Below, one piece after another: positions 1 to 8,353 of a DNA stretch of 64,000 nt. The translations under genes and the position numbers were made by a program. This stretch comes from Candidatus Woykebacteria bacterium RBG_13_40_15 (GTDB lineage: Bacteria; Patescibacteria; Microgenomatia; Woykebacterales; RBG-16-39-9b): the NCBI GenBank assembly GCA_001816655.1, contig MHCP01000015.1:1-64000 (forward strand), given 5' to 3'. Each line of letters starts with the position of its first letter. Positions within the stretch are counted from its first letter, which is position 1. The notes beneath the pieces were generated by a model. It saw nothing but the letters and a program-made list of their open reading frames with translations. It made no database searches and was not told the origin of the DNA.

Positions 1-259
1 CGTAAAAACTATCTTCACCCTTCTGGTCTGGTTTTGTTTCCGTGGCCCAGGCTAAACGCTTAAGTGGTTTAATTTCTATCCCAGCCTGCTTTTTTAGGGT
101 TTCCTTCAGAGCCTCTTCTGGATTTAGATCTTGCTCACTTAACTCGGCGCCGAATAAATACCACGGTTCTTTGTAAGGTGCAGACCCATCTGGTTTTTTC
201 CTCAGCAAAATCTTCTCACCGTTTCTTACGATACCAATAACTAAAATAGTTGTTTTCAT
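1..259 (-). CDS. NUDIX-domain protein, 3' part cut by window edge
   Basis: The reading frame starts at an ATG at 257-259 and stays open to base 1, giving 86 N-terminal residues. The start (MKTTILVIGIVRNGEKILL) and the later EEALKETLKKQAGIEI resemble the first strand and the Nudix box of NUDIX hydrolases, which cleave nucleoside diphosphates linked to another group. The box is degenerate: the usual REUXEEXGU helix reads KETLKKQAGI, so metal binding may be weakened. tRNA-Arg lies just upstream on the same strand. Family call is moderate; substrate unknown. Confidence 0.6.
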   Translation of the reverse strand, partial: MKTTILVIGIVRNGEKILLRKKPDGSAPYKEPWYLFGAELSEQDLNPEEALKETLKKQAGIEIKPLKRLAWATETKPDQKGEDSFY

Positions 260-261
260 TC

Positions 262-338
262 TGGCGCGCTCGGAGAGACTCGAACTCTCGACCTCTGGGT
301 CCGCAACCCAGTGTTCTATCCAACTGAACTACGAGCGC
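262..338 (-). tRNA. tRNA-Arg (anticodon GCG)
   Basis: The minus strand folds as a full cloverleaf: acceptor GCGCTCG/CGAGCGC, anticodon stem CTGGG/CCCAG with loop TTGCGGA (anticodon GCG), T-arm GAGAG-TTCGAGT-CTCTC, discriminator G and an encoded CCA (262-264). It reads CGC. A partial copy of its 5' end lies at 427-447. Confidence 0.95.
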
Positions 339-358
339 ATATTCTATTTTTGTTCTAT

Positions 359-447
359 AGCACGCTCGTATTCTATGCCTCCTACGGAGCCGAATACTCC
401 GCGTGCTGCGACCACTTCGTGGGCTACCAACTGAACTACGAGCGCAT
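359..447 (-). repeat. Partial tRNA-Arg duplication joined to a large hairpin
   Basis: Bases 427-447 repeat exactly the first 21 bases of the tRNA-Arg gene (320-340 on the plus strand), but the rest of the tRNA is replaced. The replacement is a compound hairpin at 359-407 (arms AGCACGC/GCGTGCT, GTATTC/GAATAC, CTCC/GGAG) and a small CCAC-TTC-GTGG hairpin at 412-422. A degenerate CGAGCGT lies where an acceptor 3' strand would be. It lacks a proper anticodon and T-arm, so it is not a working tRNA. It may be a tRNA remnant with an inserted REP-like element. Confidence 0.6.
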
Positions 448-557
448 AAGTAAGCGTGCATATTCTACTAAAAAATCTACTTAAATTCCAGCTTTCAGAT
501 GATATAATCGCAAGATTACATCTCGCGCTTGTTTATCTGTCGATATATAATAAATTG

Positions 558-1547
558 ATGGCGAAAATTATCCCCGAAAAAGAAATTCCTTCGCTCGCTT
601 CTGAACTAACAAAAACTCACACGGTCTATGCTCCCGTCATAAAGGGCGACGAAACTGTTTTTTCCGAAATTAACGATTCTGCAGAGATTGCCTTAAATTA
701 TTCCCAAACCCCCCTTCCCCCAAAAATGTACTTTTTGCCTGCTAATGAAGAGTTATTCAAGGTTGTCGACGATGAGTTACAAAAAGCTGGTGGAATAAAA
801 CCCTTCATTGTTTTTCTCAATTTGAAGGATTTAAAAGCCGTGAATTACTTGGACAAAATAATGCAAAAAGAACCAGCCGACACTTTTTATCTGCAGCGAA
901 GAAGTGTTTCCACTTTAGTTGCCACAACCGAAAGTGCAGTTGGCAGCCACAACGGTAGTGACTTGACTTTAGAAAAAAGAAACAATTCAACTTATTTAGC
1001 CCACTCTTTTACGGAAAAGGGTAATAAAATATTAAAATCAAGCCTTTTCAAAGAAGCACCCATCCCGGAAAAAAGTGCCCAAGAACCTCTGCCAAATCAT
1101 TTTGATGAACTACTACTTGATAGCGGTCTTTTAGCCCAAGCAGTAGAGTGGTCAAGGGAAAACTCGCCCAGCACTTGGGAAGCTTTGGGAAAAATCTGCC
1201 TTTCTTGTGGTATTTGCACTTATGTTTGCCCTTTGTGTTTCTGTACGAGCACCGAAGACAAAACTTCTATTGATGGCTCGGAATGCACTCGCTGCAGAAA
1301 ATGGGACGCCTGTACCCTACCTCGATTTGCCCAAGTAGCCGGCGGTCATAATTTCCGACCAACACAAAAGGATCGCTATTACAACTGGTTTTATCATAAA
1401 TTTGTCCGTGCTTACAAAGAATTTGGTCAAGCTCAATGTGTTGCTTGTGGTCGTTGTCAGAAATATTGCCCGGCGGGAATTGACATTGAAAAGATTTTGA
1501 CAAGGCTTGTTGAAGACTATAAAAAGGCACACACAAAGAAAACGTAG
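558..1547 (+). CDS. hydB: Sulfhydrogenase (group 3b NiFe hydrogenase) beta subunit, iron-sulfur protein
   Basis: Electron-transfer subunit that links the NiFe module to the flavin subunit in cytoplasmic NAD(P)-linked hydrogenase. Two ferredoxin-like Cys sets are visible: CLSCGICTYVCPLC at about residues 214-227 and CVACGRCQKYCPAG at about 294-307. The ATG at 558 gives 329 aa. The frame is open upstream to 456, but that part holds promoter-like TATAAT boxes at 503 and 546, and the latter would start a message at the ATG itself. It is the first of four genes with no gaps; hydG starts on the base after its stop. Confidence 0.88.
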   Translation: MAKIIPEKEIPSLASELTKTHTVYAPVIKGDETVFSEINDSAEIALNYSQTPLPPKMYFLPANEELFKVVDDELQKAGGIKPFIVFLNLKDLKAVNYLDKIMQKEPADTFYLQRRSVSTLVATTESAVGSHNGSDLTLEKRNNSTYLAHSFTEKGNKILKSSLFKEAPIPEKSAQEPLPNHFDELLLDSGLLAQAVEWSRENSPSTWEALGKICLSCGICTYVCPLCFCTSTEDKTSIDGSECTRCRKWDACTLPRFAQVAGGHNFRPTQKDRYYNWFYHKFVRAYKEFGQAQCVACGRCQKYCPAGIDIEKILTRLVEDYKKAHTKKT

Positions 1548-2372
1548 ATGGAAAATGCACTGCTCCCAAAAAAAGCAAAATTAGTAAAAATTGAAGATCT
1601 TTCTCCTGACGTAAAATTGTTACGAGTCAAACTTTCAAATAGTTCTTTTCCAACAAACGACTCTGGCTTAACTTTTAACCCCGGTCAGTTTATGCTTCTT
1701 GGTGTCTGGGGATATGGAGAATCCCCATTCGGTCCTTCCTCTTCTCCGTATGAAGCAGGCTTTATTGATTTTGGCGTGAGGAATGTTGGCGTTGTAACAA
1801 AACACCTGCACGAACTTGAGGTTGGTGACACCGTGACCTTACGCGGCCCTTACGGAAACGGCTACCCGCTAAATTCGATGCAAGGGAAGGATATTGTAAT
1901 GGTAACTGGCGGCTGTGGAATTCCGCCAATTGCGTCCCTGATTGAATATCTAATTAAAAACAGGAAGAGTTTTGGAAAAATCTACTTAATATATGGAGCC
2001 GCAGCTCCGGATAATTTGTTATTCAGGAATAGTTACCTGCGATGGCAAAAGGCAATTGAAATTATTTTGACTGTTGATAAACCATCCCCAGACTGGAAAG
2101 GCTGTACTGGCTTTGTTAACGCTCATTTAGGCAAAGTAAAGGTAGATCCGGACAATACGCTCGTCGCTGCCTGTGGGCCAGGACCGATGACAGCTGCTTT
2201 AGCTAAAACACTTGGTGGGATGGGAATTTCCAAACGTCAGTTTTTTGTCTCCGAGGAACGACGAATGAGTTGTGGGATTGGGCGGTGCCAACACTGTACC
2301 TGCGGGGATACATATGTCTGTCTTGACGGGCCAGTTTTTTCTTATGACCAAGTGGAAGGAGTCTGGGATTAA
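1548..2372 (+). CDS. hydG: Sulfhydrogenase gamma subunit, FAD/NAD(P)-binding reductase
   Basis: Reductase subunit of the group 3b hydrogenase, passing electrons between the Fe-S chain and NAD(P)(H). It has the ferredoxin-NADP reductase layout: an N-terminal FAD barrel with RGPYGNGYPL near residue 101, a Rossmann NAD(P) domain with VTGGCGIPPI near 121, and a C-terminal [2Fe-2S] cysteine set (SCGIGRCQHCTCGDTYVC, about 241-258). Length (274 aa) fits the family. The start codon directly follows the hydB stop and hydD follows its own stop, so the subunits are translationally coupled. Confidence 0.9.
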   Translation: MENALLPKKAKLVKIEDLSPDVKLLRVKLSNSSFPTNDSGLTFNPGQFMLLGVWGYGESPFGPSSSPYEAGFIDFGVRNVGVVTKHLHELEVGDTVTLRGPYGNGYPLNSMQGKDIVMVTGGCGIPPIASLIEYLIKNRKSFGKIYLIYGAAAPDNLLFRNSYLRWQKAIEIILTVDKPSPDWKGCTGFVNAHLGKVKVDPDNTLVAACGPGPMTAALAKTLGGMGISKRQFFVSEERRMSCGIGRCQHCTCGDTYVCLDGPVFSYDQVEGVWD

Positions 2373-3152
2373 ATGAAAAACAAGCCAAAAATTGCGATTT
2401 TTGATTTTACAGACTGTGAGGGCTGCGAAGTAGCTTTGGTTTCACTGCGTGAAAAACTAGTTGAAATTGCCACTGAAACCGAAATTGTAAACTGGCGCCT
2501 TGCCCAAAAGAAAGCAGACGATGGTCCCTATGACATTGTCTTAATCGAAGGCACACCAATTACTCAAACGGAAATAGATACACTAAAATTTCTGCGGGGT
2601 CAAACAAAGATTTTGGTTGGCCTGGGTTCTTGTGCAACACTTGCTGGAATCCCAGGAATCATCGATAAAGAGGCTCGTAGCGGCTGGTACGAAAAAATTT
2701 ACGGCAAAGATTATAAACCAAGAGGAATTGATGCCCTCCCCCTTTCGGCTTACGTCCTTGTTGACTATTCGATTCACGGTTGCCCTGTTGATAAGAGCGA
2801 ACTACTACGGGTAATTCAAGAACTTTTGGCTGGGAAAACGCCTAAAAATCCGGGTTACTCAGTTTGTTTTGAATGCAAACTGGCCGGAAACCCTTGCCGG
2901 CTTTTGGATAAAAAACCTTGTTTGGGGCCAATAACAGCTGGTGGTTGCGGAGCAATTTGTATAAAGGGGGGCTCCCCTTGTTATGGCTGTTTTGGCATCC
3001 GGCAAGACGCACAAGTAGACAATCTTGTAATGACGCTGAGGAAATTTTCAGACCCCGCGAAAATTGAAAATTACTTTTCAATGTTTCTGAAAAAAACACC
3101 TGAATATAAAAAGCTTTTCGACAATAAAAAGGAGCGAAATGGAAAGCCATAG
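2373..3152 (+). CDS. hydD: Sulfhydrogenase delta subunit (NiFe hydrogenase small subunit)
   Basis: Small subunit that carries Fe-S clusters next to the NiFe site. DCEGCEVAL (residues 14-22) supplies the first proximal-cluster cysteines, GSCATLAG and the GCP motif the others, and the C-terminal half has further sets (CFECKLAGNPC and CGAICIKGGSPCYGC). There is no twin-arginine signal, in line with a cytoplasmic bidirectional enzyme. The last bases overlap hydA by 14 nt. Confidence 0.9.
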   Translation: MKNKPKIAIFDFTDCEGCEVALVSLREKLVEIATETEIVNWRLAQKKADDGPYDIVLIEGTPITQTEIDTLKFLRGQTKILVGLGSCATLAGIPGIIDKEARSGWYEKIYGKDYKPRGIDALPLSAYVLVDYSIHGCPVDKSELLRVIQELLAGKTPKNPGYSVCFECKLAGNPCRLLDKKPCLGPITAGGCGAICIKGGSPCYGCFGIRQDAQVDNLVMTLRKFSDPAKIENYFSMFLKKTPEYKKLFDNKKERNGKP

Positions 3153-4398
3153 CTTTATAGCAAAAATCGAGGGGCATGGAAACCTGCATTTAGACTGGGA
3201 CAAAAATAAAGTCTGGCTGGAAGTTGATGAAGGCGAGCGGCTATTTGAGGCTATGGTTGTAGGACGTCCCGCAAAGGATCTTCCCTGGATTACCTCTAGG
3301 ATATGTGGGGTGTGCCCTATAGCTCACAACCTAGCGGCCCTCAAGGCTTTAGAAGGGGCTTTTGGTGTTAAGCTGTCGGGCTCAAGCCTACTTCTGCGCA
3401 GGCTGCTGCTCGCAGCGCAGATTTTACAGAGTCACACGCTCCATCTCTACTTTTTAGCTCTGCCAGATTACTTGGGGATAGATTCCGGGATAAACTTAGC
3501 GAAAACACATCCTGAGCATTTTAAAAACGCTTTAAAACTAAAACAAGTATCAGACTTACTTGCAGAAAGTGTTGGGGGTCGTGGAATTCATCCAACAGCA
3601 ACCGCGATTGGTGGTTTTAAAAAAGTTCCTTCGAAAAACCAGTTGATTGGTTTGAAAAAAGAGGTCGAAAGATTGTTGGAACCGGCCGAAAAAACAGCAA
3701 AACTTTTTTCATCGCTTAAATACCCGGAAGTTAAAACCGATCTTGTTTTTCTGGCACAAACTAGTAGCATCGACTATGATGTTTACGATGTAAAGCATAT
3801 TTCCTCTAGCAGGGGGGCTCTTGGTAAGATTTCGGATTACAAAAAACTAATAACTGAGGAGATTCGTGCCTACTCAACGGCGAAATTTGGTAAATATTCG
3901 GGAAAGATCGTCACAGTTGGTGCTCTGTCCCGGTTAAATCTGTCGGGAAATTTGCTCTCCGGAAAGGCTAAAGAACTTTACAAATCTGCTGGAGTTGATT
4001 TTCAAAATCCGTATCACAACAACTTAGCCCAGTCTGTTGAAATCTATGCTTTTATCCAAAAGGTAATTGAATTGCTAAATCAGCTTACTAAAGAAGGAAT
4101 TGACGAAGAGAAAACAATAGTTTTCAGTGAAGATATAAAACCCAGCAGAAAAGTTCGGGGTATTGGCGCCCTGGAAGCTCCAAGAGGCGGACTTTACTAC
4201 GAAATTGGAATTGATGCAGAAGGGCTAATTACAGATTGCAATATCATTACTCCAACAGTTCAAAACCTTCCGTCAATGGAAGAATCAGCTAAAGCAGTTA
4301 TTTCTCAACAAAAAAATGTGGGTAAGGATAGTGTTGAAGAGCTTCTTGAAATGTTAATTAGAGCCTACGACCCCTGCATTACTTGCTCGGTACATTAA
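3139..4398 (+). CDS. hydA: Sulfhydrogenase alpha subunit (NiFe hydrogenase large subunit)
   Basis: Catalytic subunit that binds the NiFe centre and carries out reversible H2 oxidation/proton reduction; family members can also reduce sulfur. The L1 motif RICGVCPIAH (from residue 54) and L2 motif DPCITCSVH (411-419) provide the four Ni-binding cysteines. The protein ends at the His of L2. Large subunits are usually made with a C-terminal tail that a maturation protease removes after this residue; no tail is encoded here. The ATG overlaps hydD. Only hypC of the maturation set is in this window (about 10 kb). Confidence 0.92.
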   Translation: MESHSFIAKIEGHGNLHLDWDKNKVWLEVDEGERLFEAMVVGRPAKDLPWITSRICGVCPIAHNLAALKALEGAFGVKLSGSSLLLRRLLLAAQILQSHTLHLYFLALPDYLGIDSGINLAKTHPEHFKNALKLKQVSDLLAESVGGRGIHPTATAIGGFKKVPSKNQLIGLKKEVERLLEPAEKTAKLFSSLKYPEVKTDLVFLAQTSSIDYDVYDVKHISSSRGALGKISDYKKLITEEIRAYSTAKFGKYSGKIVTVGALSRLNLSGNLLSGKAKELYKSAGVDFQNPYHNNLAQSVEIYAFIQKVIELLNQLTKEGIDEEKTIVFSEDIKPSRKVRGIGALEAPRGGLYYEIGIDAEGLITDCNIITPTVQNLPSMEESAKAVISQQKNVGKDSVEELLEMLIRAYDPCITCSVH

Positions 4399-5535
4399 AC
4401 CCAGCCAGCCAAAACTACCCCACCCATACCAATTAGGAGCAGGCCAATTATTAGATGCATTATCCTTAGTCTTTTCAATCTAAACTCTTCCGCCTGCTGC
4501 AGGCTAAAGCCTTTATAAACGGCGAGCGTAATTAAAATCATTGGCAGGATAAAAATTAGGTTGTATAAAACTAGATAAGCCAAGGCTTGAGTAAAGAGAG
4601 TTTTCTGGGAAAGCATCCCGAGAATAATAATATATGGACCACTTGTGCAAGGAAGCAGAAACAAACTAACTAAAAAACCGATAAAGAAGGCGCCCACTGG
4701 ACTTGTTACCCTCGAAATCAGACTCTTTAAGCGGGGGCGCCAAGAGGCTGGCACCTCCATTAGAAATCCGCCCCTACCGTACCAAAAATAATCCTAATAT
4801 AACTGCCAATACCCCTATAAAAGTTAAGAAGACTCTCGGTAAGTTTCCCCAGGTTAGGGCTTTGTAGAGGCCCAGACCCATGAGAAGGTAGGATATAAAG
4901 ATCGATAATGAAAATAAAAGACCCGCGTGCAGAGCCCTTCTTGGTGAACCCGAGGACAGTATGGCTGTTAAAAGCAGGACCAAAACAGCAAATTCACAAG
5001 GATTGACACTATCCGCTAGCGCTCCGGCAATAACCGCCGGTAGCAGAAAATTTATTTTCATACTTGTGCTTGAGGTTGCTTCTGAAGTAGTTGCTGATTT
5101 AGCTTCCCCTGTTGCTTGGGGTTTAATACCATCTTTATTTTGAGGGGCTGGCTCGGAAGAGCGGTCTTTTATAAATTCATCTGCTAAAGCTTCGAACTTG
5201 TTTGGAATATCAAAACCGCCAATTAAATAGTGCTCACCGATAAAAACGGCTGGAACGCCTCTATCCCCAAGTGGTACGTCGTATTGATCATAATATTCAT
5301 TTAAGAGATTCGCGTTTTCGCGATTAAAGTAAATCTCTTTCTTTTCAATGGGGTATTTGTCATAAAAGCCCTTTTCTTCAAAAAACTCGTTTACCTGCGC
5401 GCAATGCGGGCAGCCTTGGCCCCAAAAATAGTAAATCTTTTCGTTATCAACTGATGCATTAACATTTTTCGGCAAAAGGAGTAAATAGGCTACTAAAAAG
5501 AGGGGTGGTATAATTTTGAAAATTAATTTATGCAT
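4395..5535 (-). pseudogene. Thioredoxin-fold/DsbD-type membrane protein, frameshifted
   Basis: Two adjoining frames encode one protein. The first (start 5533-5535) has a signal peptide, a glutaredoxin-like domain with CPHC at about residues 41-44 and several membrane helices, and ends at a stop near 4774. The second (to 4395) carries the remaining helices, including FLLPCTSGPYIIILG, typical of CcdA/DsbD electron carriers. Reading on after a +1 shift at a run of five T (minus strand, about 4783-4787) gives FWYGRGGFLMEVP, the expected join. A single extra T from error or real decay explains it. Likely role: thiol-disulfide exchange at the envelope. Its stop overlaps the convergent hydA stop. 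Confidence 0.75.
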
Positions 5536-5559
5536 AGAATGTCTTCAAATTAATTGAAG

Positions 5560-5844
5560 TTAATTTCTATTTTTTTCTATCCTAATTGCTTTTCCCCTAA
5601 TGACTGCTTCTGCAATTTTTTTGCGAGCAGAAAAAAGAATACGAGCAAAGGTGGGTTGGGAAATCTTCATCTTTTCTGCAGATTGTATTTGTTCTAACCC
5701 ATCAACCTCTGTCAGTTTCAACGCTTCCAATTCTTCTGGGAAGAGGTTTACCTCTTCAAGCATACGCAAGGGAATACCGCGAGGTTTGAAGTAATACACA
5801 CCTGGTTGAAATTGTAGAAACCTTGGTTTTTTTGGCCTTGTCAT
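5560..5844 (-). CDS. DUF134-family helix-turn-helix protein
   Basis: A 94-aa protein of the DUF134 family, predicted small DNA-binding regulators: PRGIPLRMLEEVNLFPEELEALKL is followed by an HTH with MKISQPTFARILFSARKKIAEA, and a basic C-terminus. It follows the DUF5320 gene and precedes the thiol-disulfide gene on the same strand, so the three may form an operon. DUF134 and DUF5320 genes are often neighbours. Its target is not known; the inverted repeat at 6151-6164 is a candidate site. Confidence 0.8.
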   Translation of the reverse strand: MTRPKKPRFLQFQPGVYYFKPRGIPLRMLEEVNLFPEELEALKLTEVDGLEQIQSAEKMKISQPTFARILFSARKKIAEAVIRGKAIRIEKNRN

Positions 5845-5867
5845 AACTCTTCAATAGCGTAGCCGAT

Positions 5868-6119
5868 TTACTTCTTCGCTTCAAGTTCTTTTTCTTCTTT
5901 TTCGACATCCTCAAGCTCTTCCTTCAAAGCTTGTTTGTAGTCGGTTAAGGCTTGGCGTGCTTCTTTCGGACCAGCCGGACCGCTCCAACCAAAATATCTG
6001 CCTAAACCTCGGCCGGCTCCAAATCGGCCACGCCGACCAAAACCTAAACCGCAGGGGCCAAAGCCTCGACCAGTCATTGGTCCTAATCCTTGGGGACCGC
6101 TTCTATCAAATCCTGGCAT
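5868..6119 (-). CDS. DUF5320-like Gly/Arg-rich small protein
   Basis: An 83-aa protein with a start rich in Gly, Arg and Phe (MPGFDRSGPQGLGPMTGRG) and an acidic, lysine-rich coiled-coil tail, matching DUF5320. Function unknown. It is the first gene of a minus-strand set with DUF134 and the thioredoxin/DsbD-like gene. Its upstream region holds AGAAAGGTGGTGA near 6125-6140 as a Shine-Dalgarno-like site. Confidence 0.7.
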   Translation of the reverse strand: MPGFDRSGPQGLGPMTGRGFGPCGLGFGRRGRFGAGRGLGRYFGWSGPAGPKEARQALTDYKQALKEELEDVEKEEKELEAKK

Positions 6120-6150
6120 AAAATTTCACCACCTTTCTAGTTTTATATAT

Positions 6151-6164
6151 TGAATACATATTCA
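6151..6164. promoter_or_regulatory. Inverted repeat TGAATA-CA-TATTCA upstream of DUF5320/DUF134
   Basis: A perfect 6-2-6 dyad about 30 bp upstream of the DUF5320 start. It overlaps an AT-rich stretch suited to a promoter on the minus strand (ATATATAAAAC). Its size and place suit an operator, possibly for the DUF134 protein encoded in the same set; this is inference. Confidence 0.4.
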
Positions 6165-6287
6165 TAATAGGGTCTCGGGAATTATTTGTCAACTATCAAG
6201 CGGCGGCGGATGAAGCTTAATTCGCCTTAAAGTTTGGCTGCAAGAACGGTTGCTTGTTCAAGCTTTGCGATGATAAACTAACCTGTT

Positions 6288-7034
6288 ATGCTACCAATCA
6301 CTTATCTTGCTGTACTTTTTTTAGCTTTTCTTTCCGGTCTGACAACCTTGATCGGAGTCGCACTTGCTATCAAGTTCGGAGAGTGTAAAAAGGGGATGAT
6401 TATAGGACTAGGTTTTGCCGCTGGCATAATGCTTCTGATTTCTTTTTTCGAACTTATACCAGAGTCCTTAGGTGCAGTAGGAATACAACGTTCCTTAATT
6501 GCTCTATCGCTGGGTATCCTACTATTCGCCGCTTTAAATTTCCTAATACCGCACACCCACCTGGTTAGGGAAAAAGGGCATTTAGATAGCCATTTGTATA
6601 AGACAGCTTATTTAGTTGCTATTGGTCTTGTTTTGCATGATTTTCCTGAAGGTTTTGCGATGGCAAATTCTTACATTTTTTCGCCTTCTTTAGGATTACT
6701 AATCGCTATTAGCATCGCAATTCATAATATACCAGAAGAATTTGCAATGGCTACTCCAATTGTTTTAGTGAAGGAGAAAAGCTTTCTGTTCAAAGCCGCT
6801 TTCTTTTCCGGATTGGCAGAGCCAGCCGGAGCTATTGTAGGGCTTTTTGCGGTTCATTTTATGGCTGCTTTAAATCCGCTGTTTATGTCTTTCGCAGCCG
6901 GTGCGATGATTTTTGTAGCAATACACGAATTATTGCCAATGGCGGCGACGTACAAAAAAATTCCTCTATTTATTTTAGGTGTAATTCTCAGCGCTTTTGT
7001 TTATCTGGGACTAACCTTACTAATACCAGAGTAA
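6288..7034 (+). CDS. ZIP-family metal transporter
   Basis: A 248-aa membrane protein with about eight helices. It has the paired ZIP metal-site motifs HDFPEGFAMANSY (about residues 117-129) and HNIPEEFAMATPI (about 146-158), typical of ZIP (ZupT-like) carriers of Zn2+ or other divalent metals. The usual histidine-rich loop is short (HTHLVREKGHLDSH). A second ZIP gene and a DUF4396 gene follow on the same strand. Confidence 0.88.
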   Translation: MLPITYLAVLFLAFLSGLTTLIGVALAIKFGECKKGMIIGLGFAAGIMLLISFFELIPESLGAVGIQRSLIALSLGILLFAALNFLIPHTHLVREKGHLDSHLYKTAYLVAIGLVLHDFPEGFAMANSYIFSPSLGLLIAISIAIHNIPEEFAMATPIVLVKEKSFLFKAAFFSGLAEPAGAIVGLFAVHFMAALNPLFMSFAAGAMIFVAIHELLPMAATYKKIPLFILGVILSAFVYLGLTLLIPE

Positions 7035-7118
7035 TTATTCTAATTTATACATATTGTATTATTTTTTGGTTTTGCTGCTTTCCCTTACCTACGCAGCTAA
7101 TAGCTAGCTGTATTACTC

Positions 7119-7148
7119 TTGCTTTACCGATTGCTAGCCTGATATAAT
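7119..7148 (+). promoter_or_regulatory. Promoter TTGCTT-N18-TATAAT
   Basis: A -35-like TTGCTT (7119-7124) and a perfect TATAAT (7143-7148) lie just upstream of the second ZIP gene. A start site about 7 nt after the -10 falls at about 7155, two bases before the ATG at 7157, so the message would be essentially leaderless. Confidence 0.6.
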
Positions 7149-7156
7149 TTCTATTC

Positions 7157-7903
7157 ATGGGCCAAATTTGGATCTATACGATAGTCAGCGTCCTAGTAGT
7201 TAGCATAATTTCCTTAGTCGGGGTAATTACTTTACTTTTGCAGAAAACACTTCTTAAAAAACTTTTGTTGGTTTTTGTCAGCTTTGCTACCGGCGCATTG
7301 TTTGGGGGAATTTTTTTCCATCTTCTTCCCGAAGTAGCTGAAGAGGGTTGGAATCTGCAAATTTCGATTTACATTTTGGCGGGTATTATCGTTTTCTTTA
7401 TCTTCGAAAAATTAATCCGCTGGCGCCACTGCCACGAACCGACAAGCAGCGAGCACCCTCATCCCCTTGGAATAATGAACCTTCTTGGTGATTCGGTTCA
7501 TAATTTTACCGATGGTCTGGTAATCGCTGGGAGTTACCTAGCTAGTATCCCCTTAGGCCTTGCAACCACTTTAGCGGTTATTTTCCACGAGATACCTCAA
7601 GAAATAGGAGACTTCGGTATCTTAATTTACGCAGGCTATTCAAAAAGAAAGGCCTTGTTTTTTAACTTTCTTACGGCGCTCACTGCTGTTTTAGGAGCCT
7701 TAGTAGCTTTAATAATAAGCTCTAGAATTGAAAATATCTCCTCTTATCTGGTTCCCTTTGCGGCTGGTGGTTTTCTTTACATCGCTGGTTCTGATCTTTT
7801 ACCGGAACTTCATAAACAGACAGCGATATCAAAATCCTTAATCCAACTTTTCTCTCTTCTTCTTGGAATAGCAGTAATGGCACTGCTTATTTTTGTAGAG
7901 TAA
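7157..7903 (+). CDS. ZIP-family metal transporter (second copy)
   Basis: A 248-aa ZIP carrier with the motifs HNFTDGLVIAGSYL (about residues 115-128) and HEIPQEIGDFGIL (about 142-154). HNFxDG and HEIPQExGD are the classic binuclear metal-site sequences of the family. It is clearly diverged from the ZIP gene just upstream, so the pair may differ in metal preference. Likely located in the cell membrane. The DUF4396 gene follows after 9 bases. Confidence 0.9.
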   Translation: MGQIWIYTIVSVLVVSIISLVGVITLLLQKTLLKKLLLVFVSFATGALFGGIFFHLLPEVAEEGWNLQISIYILAGIIVFFIFEKLIRWRHCHEPTSSEHPHPLGIMNLLGDSVHNFTDGLVIAGSYLASIPLGLATTLAVIFHEIPQEIGDFGILIYAGYSKRKALFFNFLTALTAVLGALVALIISSRIENISSYLVPFAAGGFLYIAGSDLLPELHKQTAISKSLIQLFSLLLGIAVMALLIFVE

Positions 7904-7912
7904 AATTGGTTA

Positions 7913-8353
7913 ATGAACCATAAACATACACCGACCTCCAACTTTAAATTAGCTTTTTCTGCTACTACTCACTGCCTTGTCGGCTGTGGTTTGGGAGAAG
8001 TTTCCGGGGTAATAGTTGGAACAATATTTGGTTTAACTTTCATTGTTAGTATTGCTCTGGGAATAGTGGCGGGTTTTATATTTGGCTACCTTTTAGGATT
8101 GCTGCCGCTTCTCAGGGCAAAAATGTCCTTGAAGAGTGCGACAAAAATAGTAGTTGCTACGGAAACAGCCAGTATCGCTGTAATGGAAACAGGCGAGGTT
8201 TTAACCGAATTTTTCTTTCCTGGAATGATGAATGCCGCTTTAGTGGACATACTTTTTTGGGTTGGATTAACGGCTGCGCTACTCGTTGGTTTTGCTGCTG
8301 CCTTTCCGGTTAATCTCTACCTAGTGCGCCGAGGTATAAGACACCAGCATTAA
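7913..8353 (+). CDS. DUF4396-domain membrane protein
   Basis: A 146-aa protein with four predicted helices. The start ATTHCLVGCGLGEVSGVIVG holds the conserved His, Cys and GE residues of DUF4396, a family of small membrane proteins of unknown function. The metal-binding-type residues at the membrane entry and its place after two ZIP genes suggest a link to metal traffic; this is inference. Its end overlaps the convergent gene at 8350 by 4 bases. Confidence 0.7.
   Translation: MNHKHTPTSNFKLAFSATTHCLVGCGLGEVSGVIVGTIFGLTFIVSIALGIVAGFIFGYLLGLLPLLRAKMSLKSATKIVVATETASIAVMETGEVLTEFFFPGMMNAALVDILFWVGLTAALLVGFAAAFPVNLYLVRRGIRHQH

Noticed and set aside
216..461. 81-aa frame across tRNA-Arg
   Set aside because: It runs through a certain tRNA and its partial copy; the product is low-complexity and unlikely.
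456..557. Extended start of hydB at 456
   Set aside because: The added 34 residues cover promoter-like boxes and a dispersed repeat; 558 gives the expected length.
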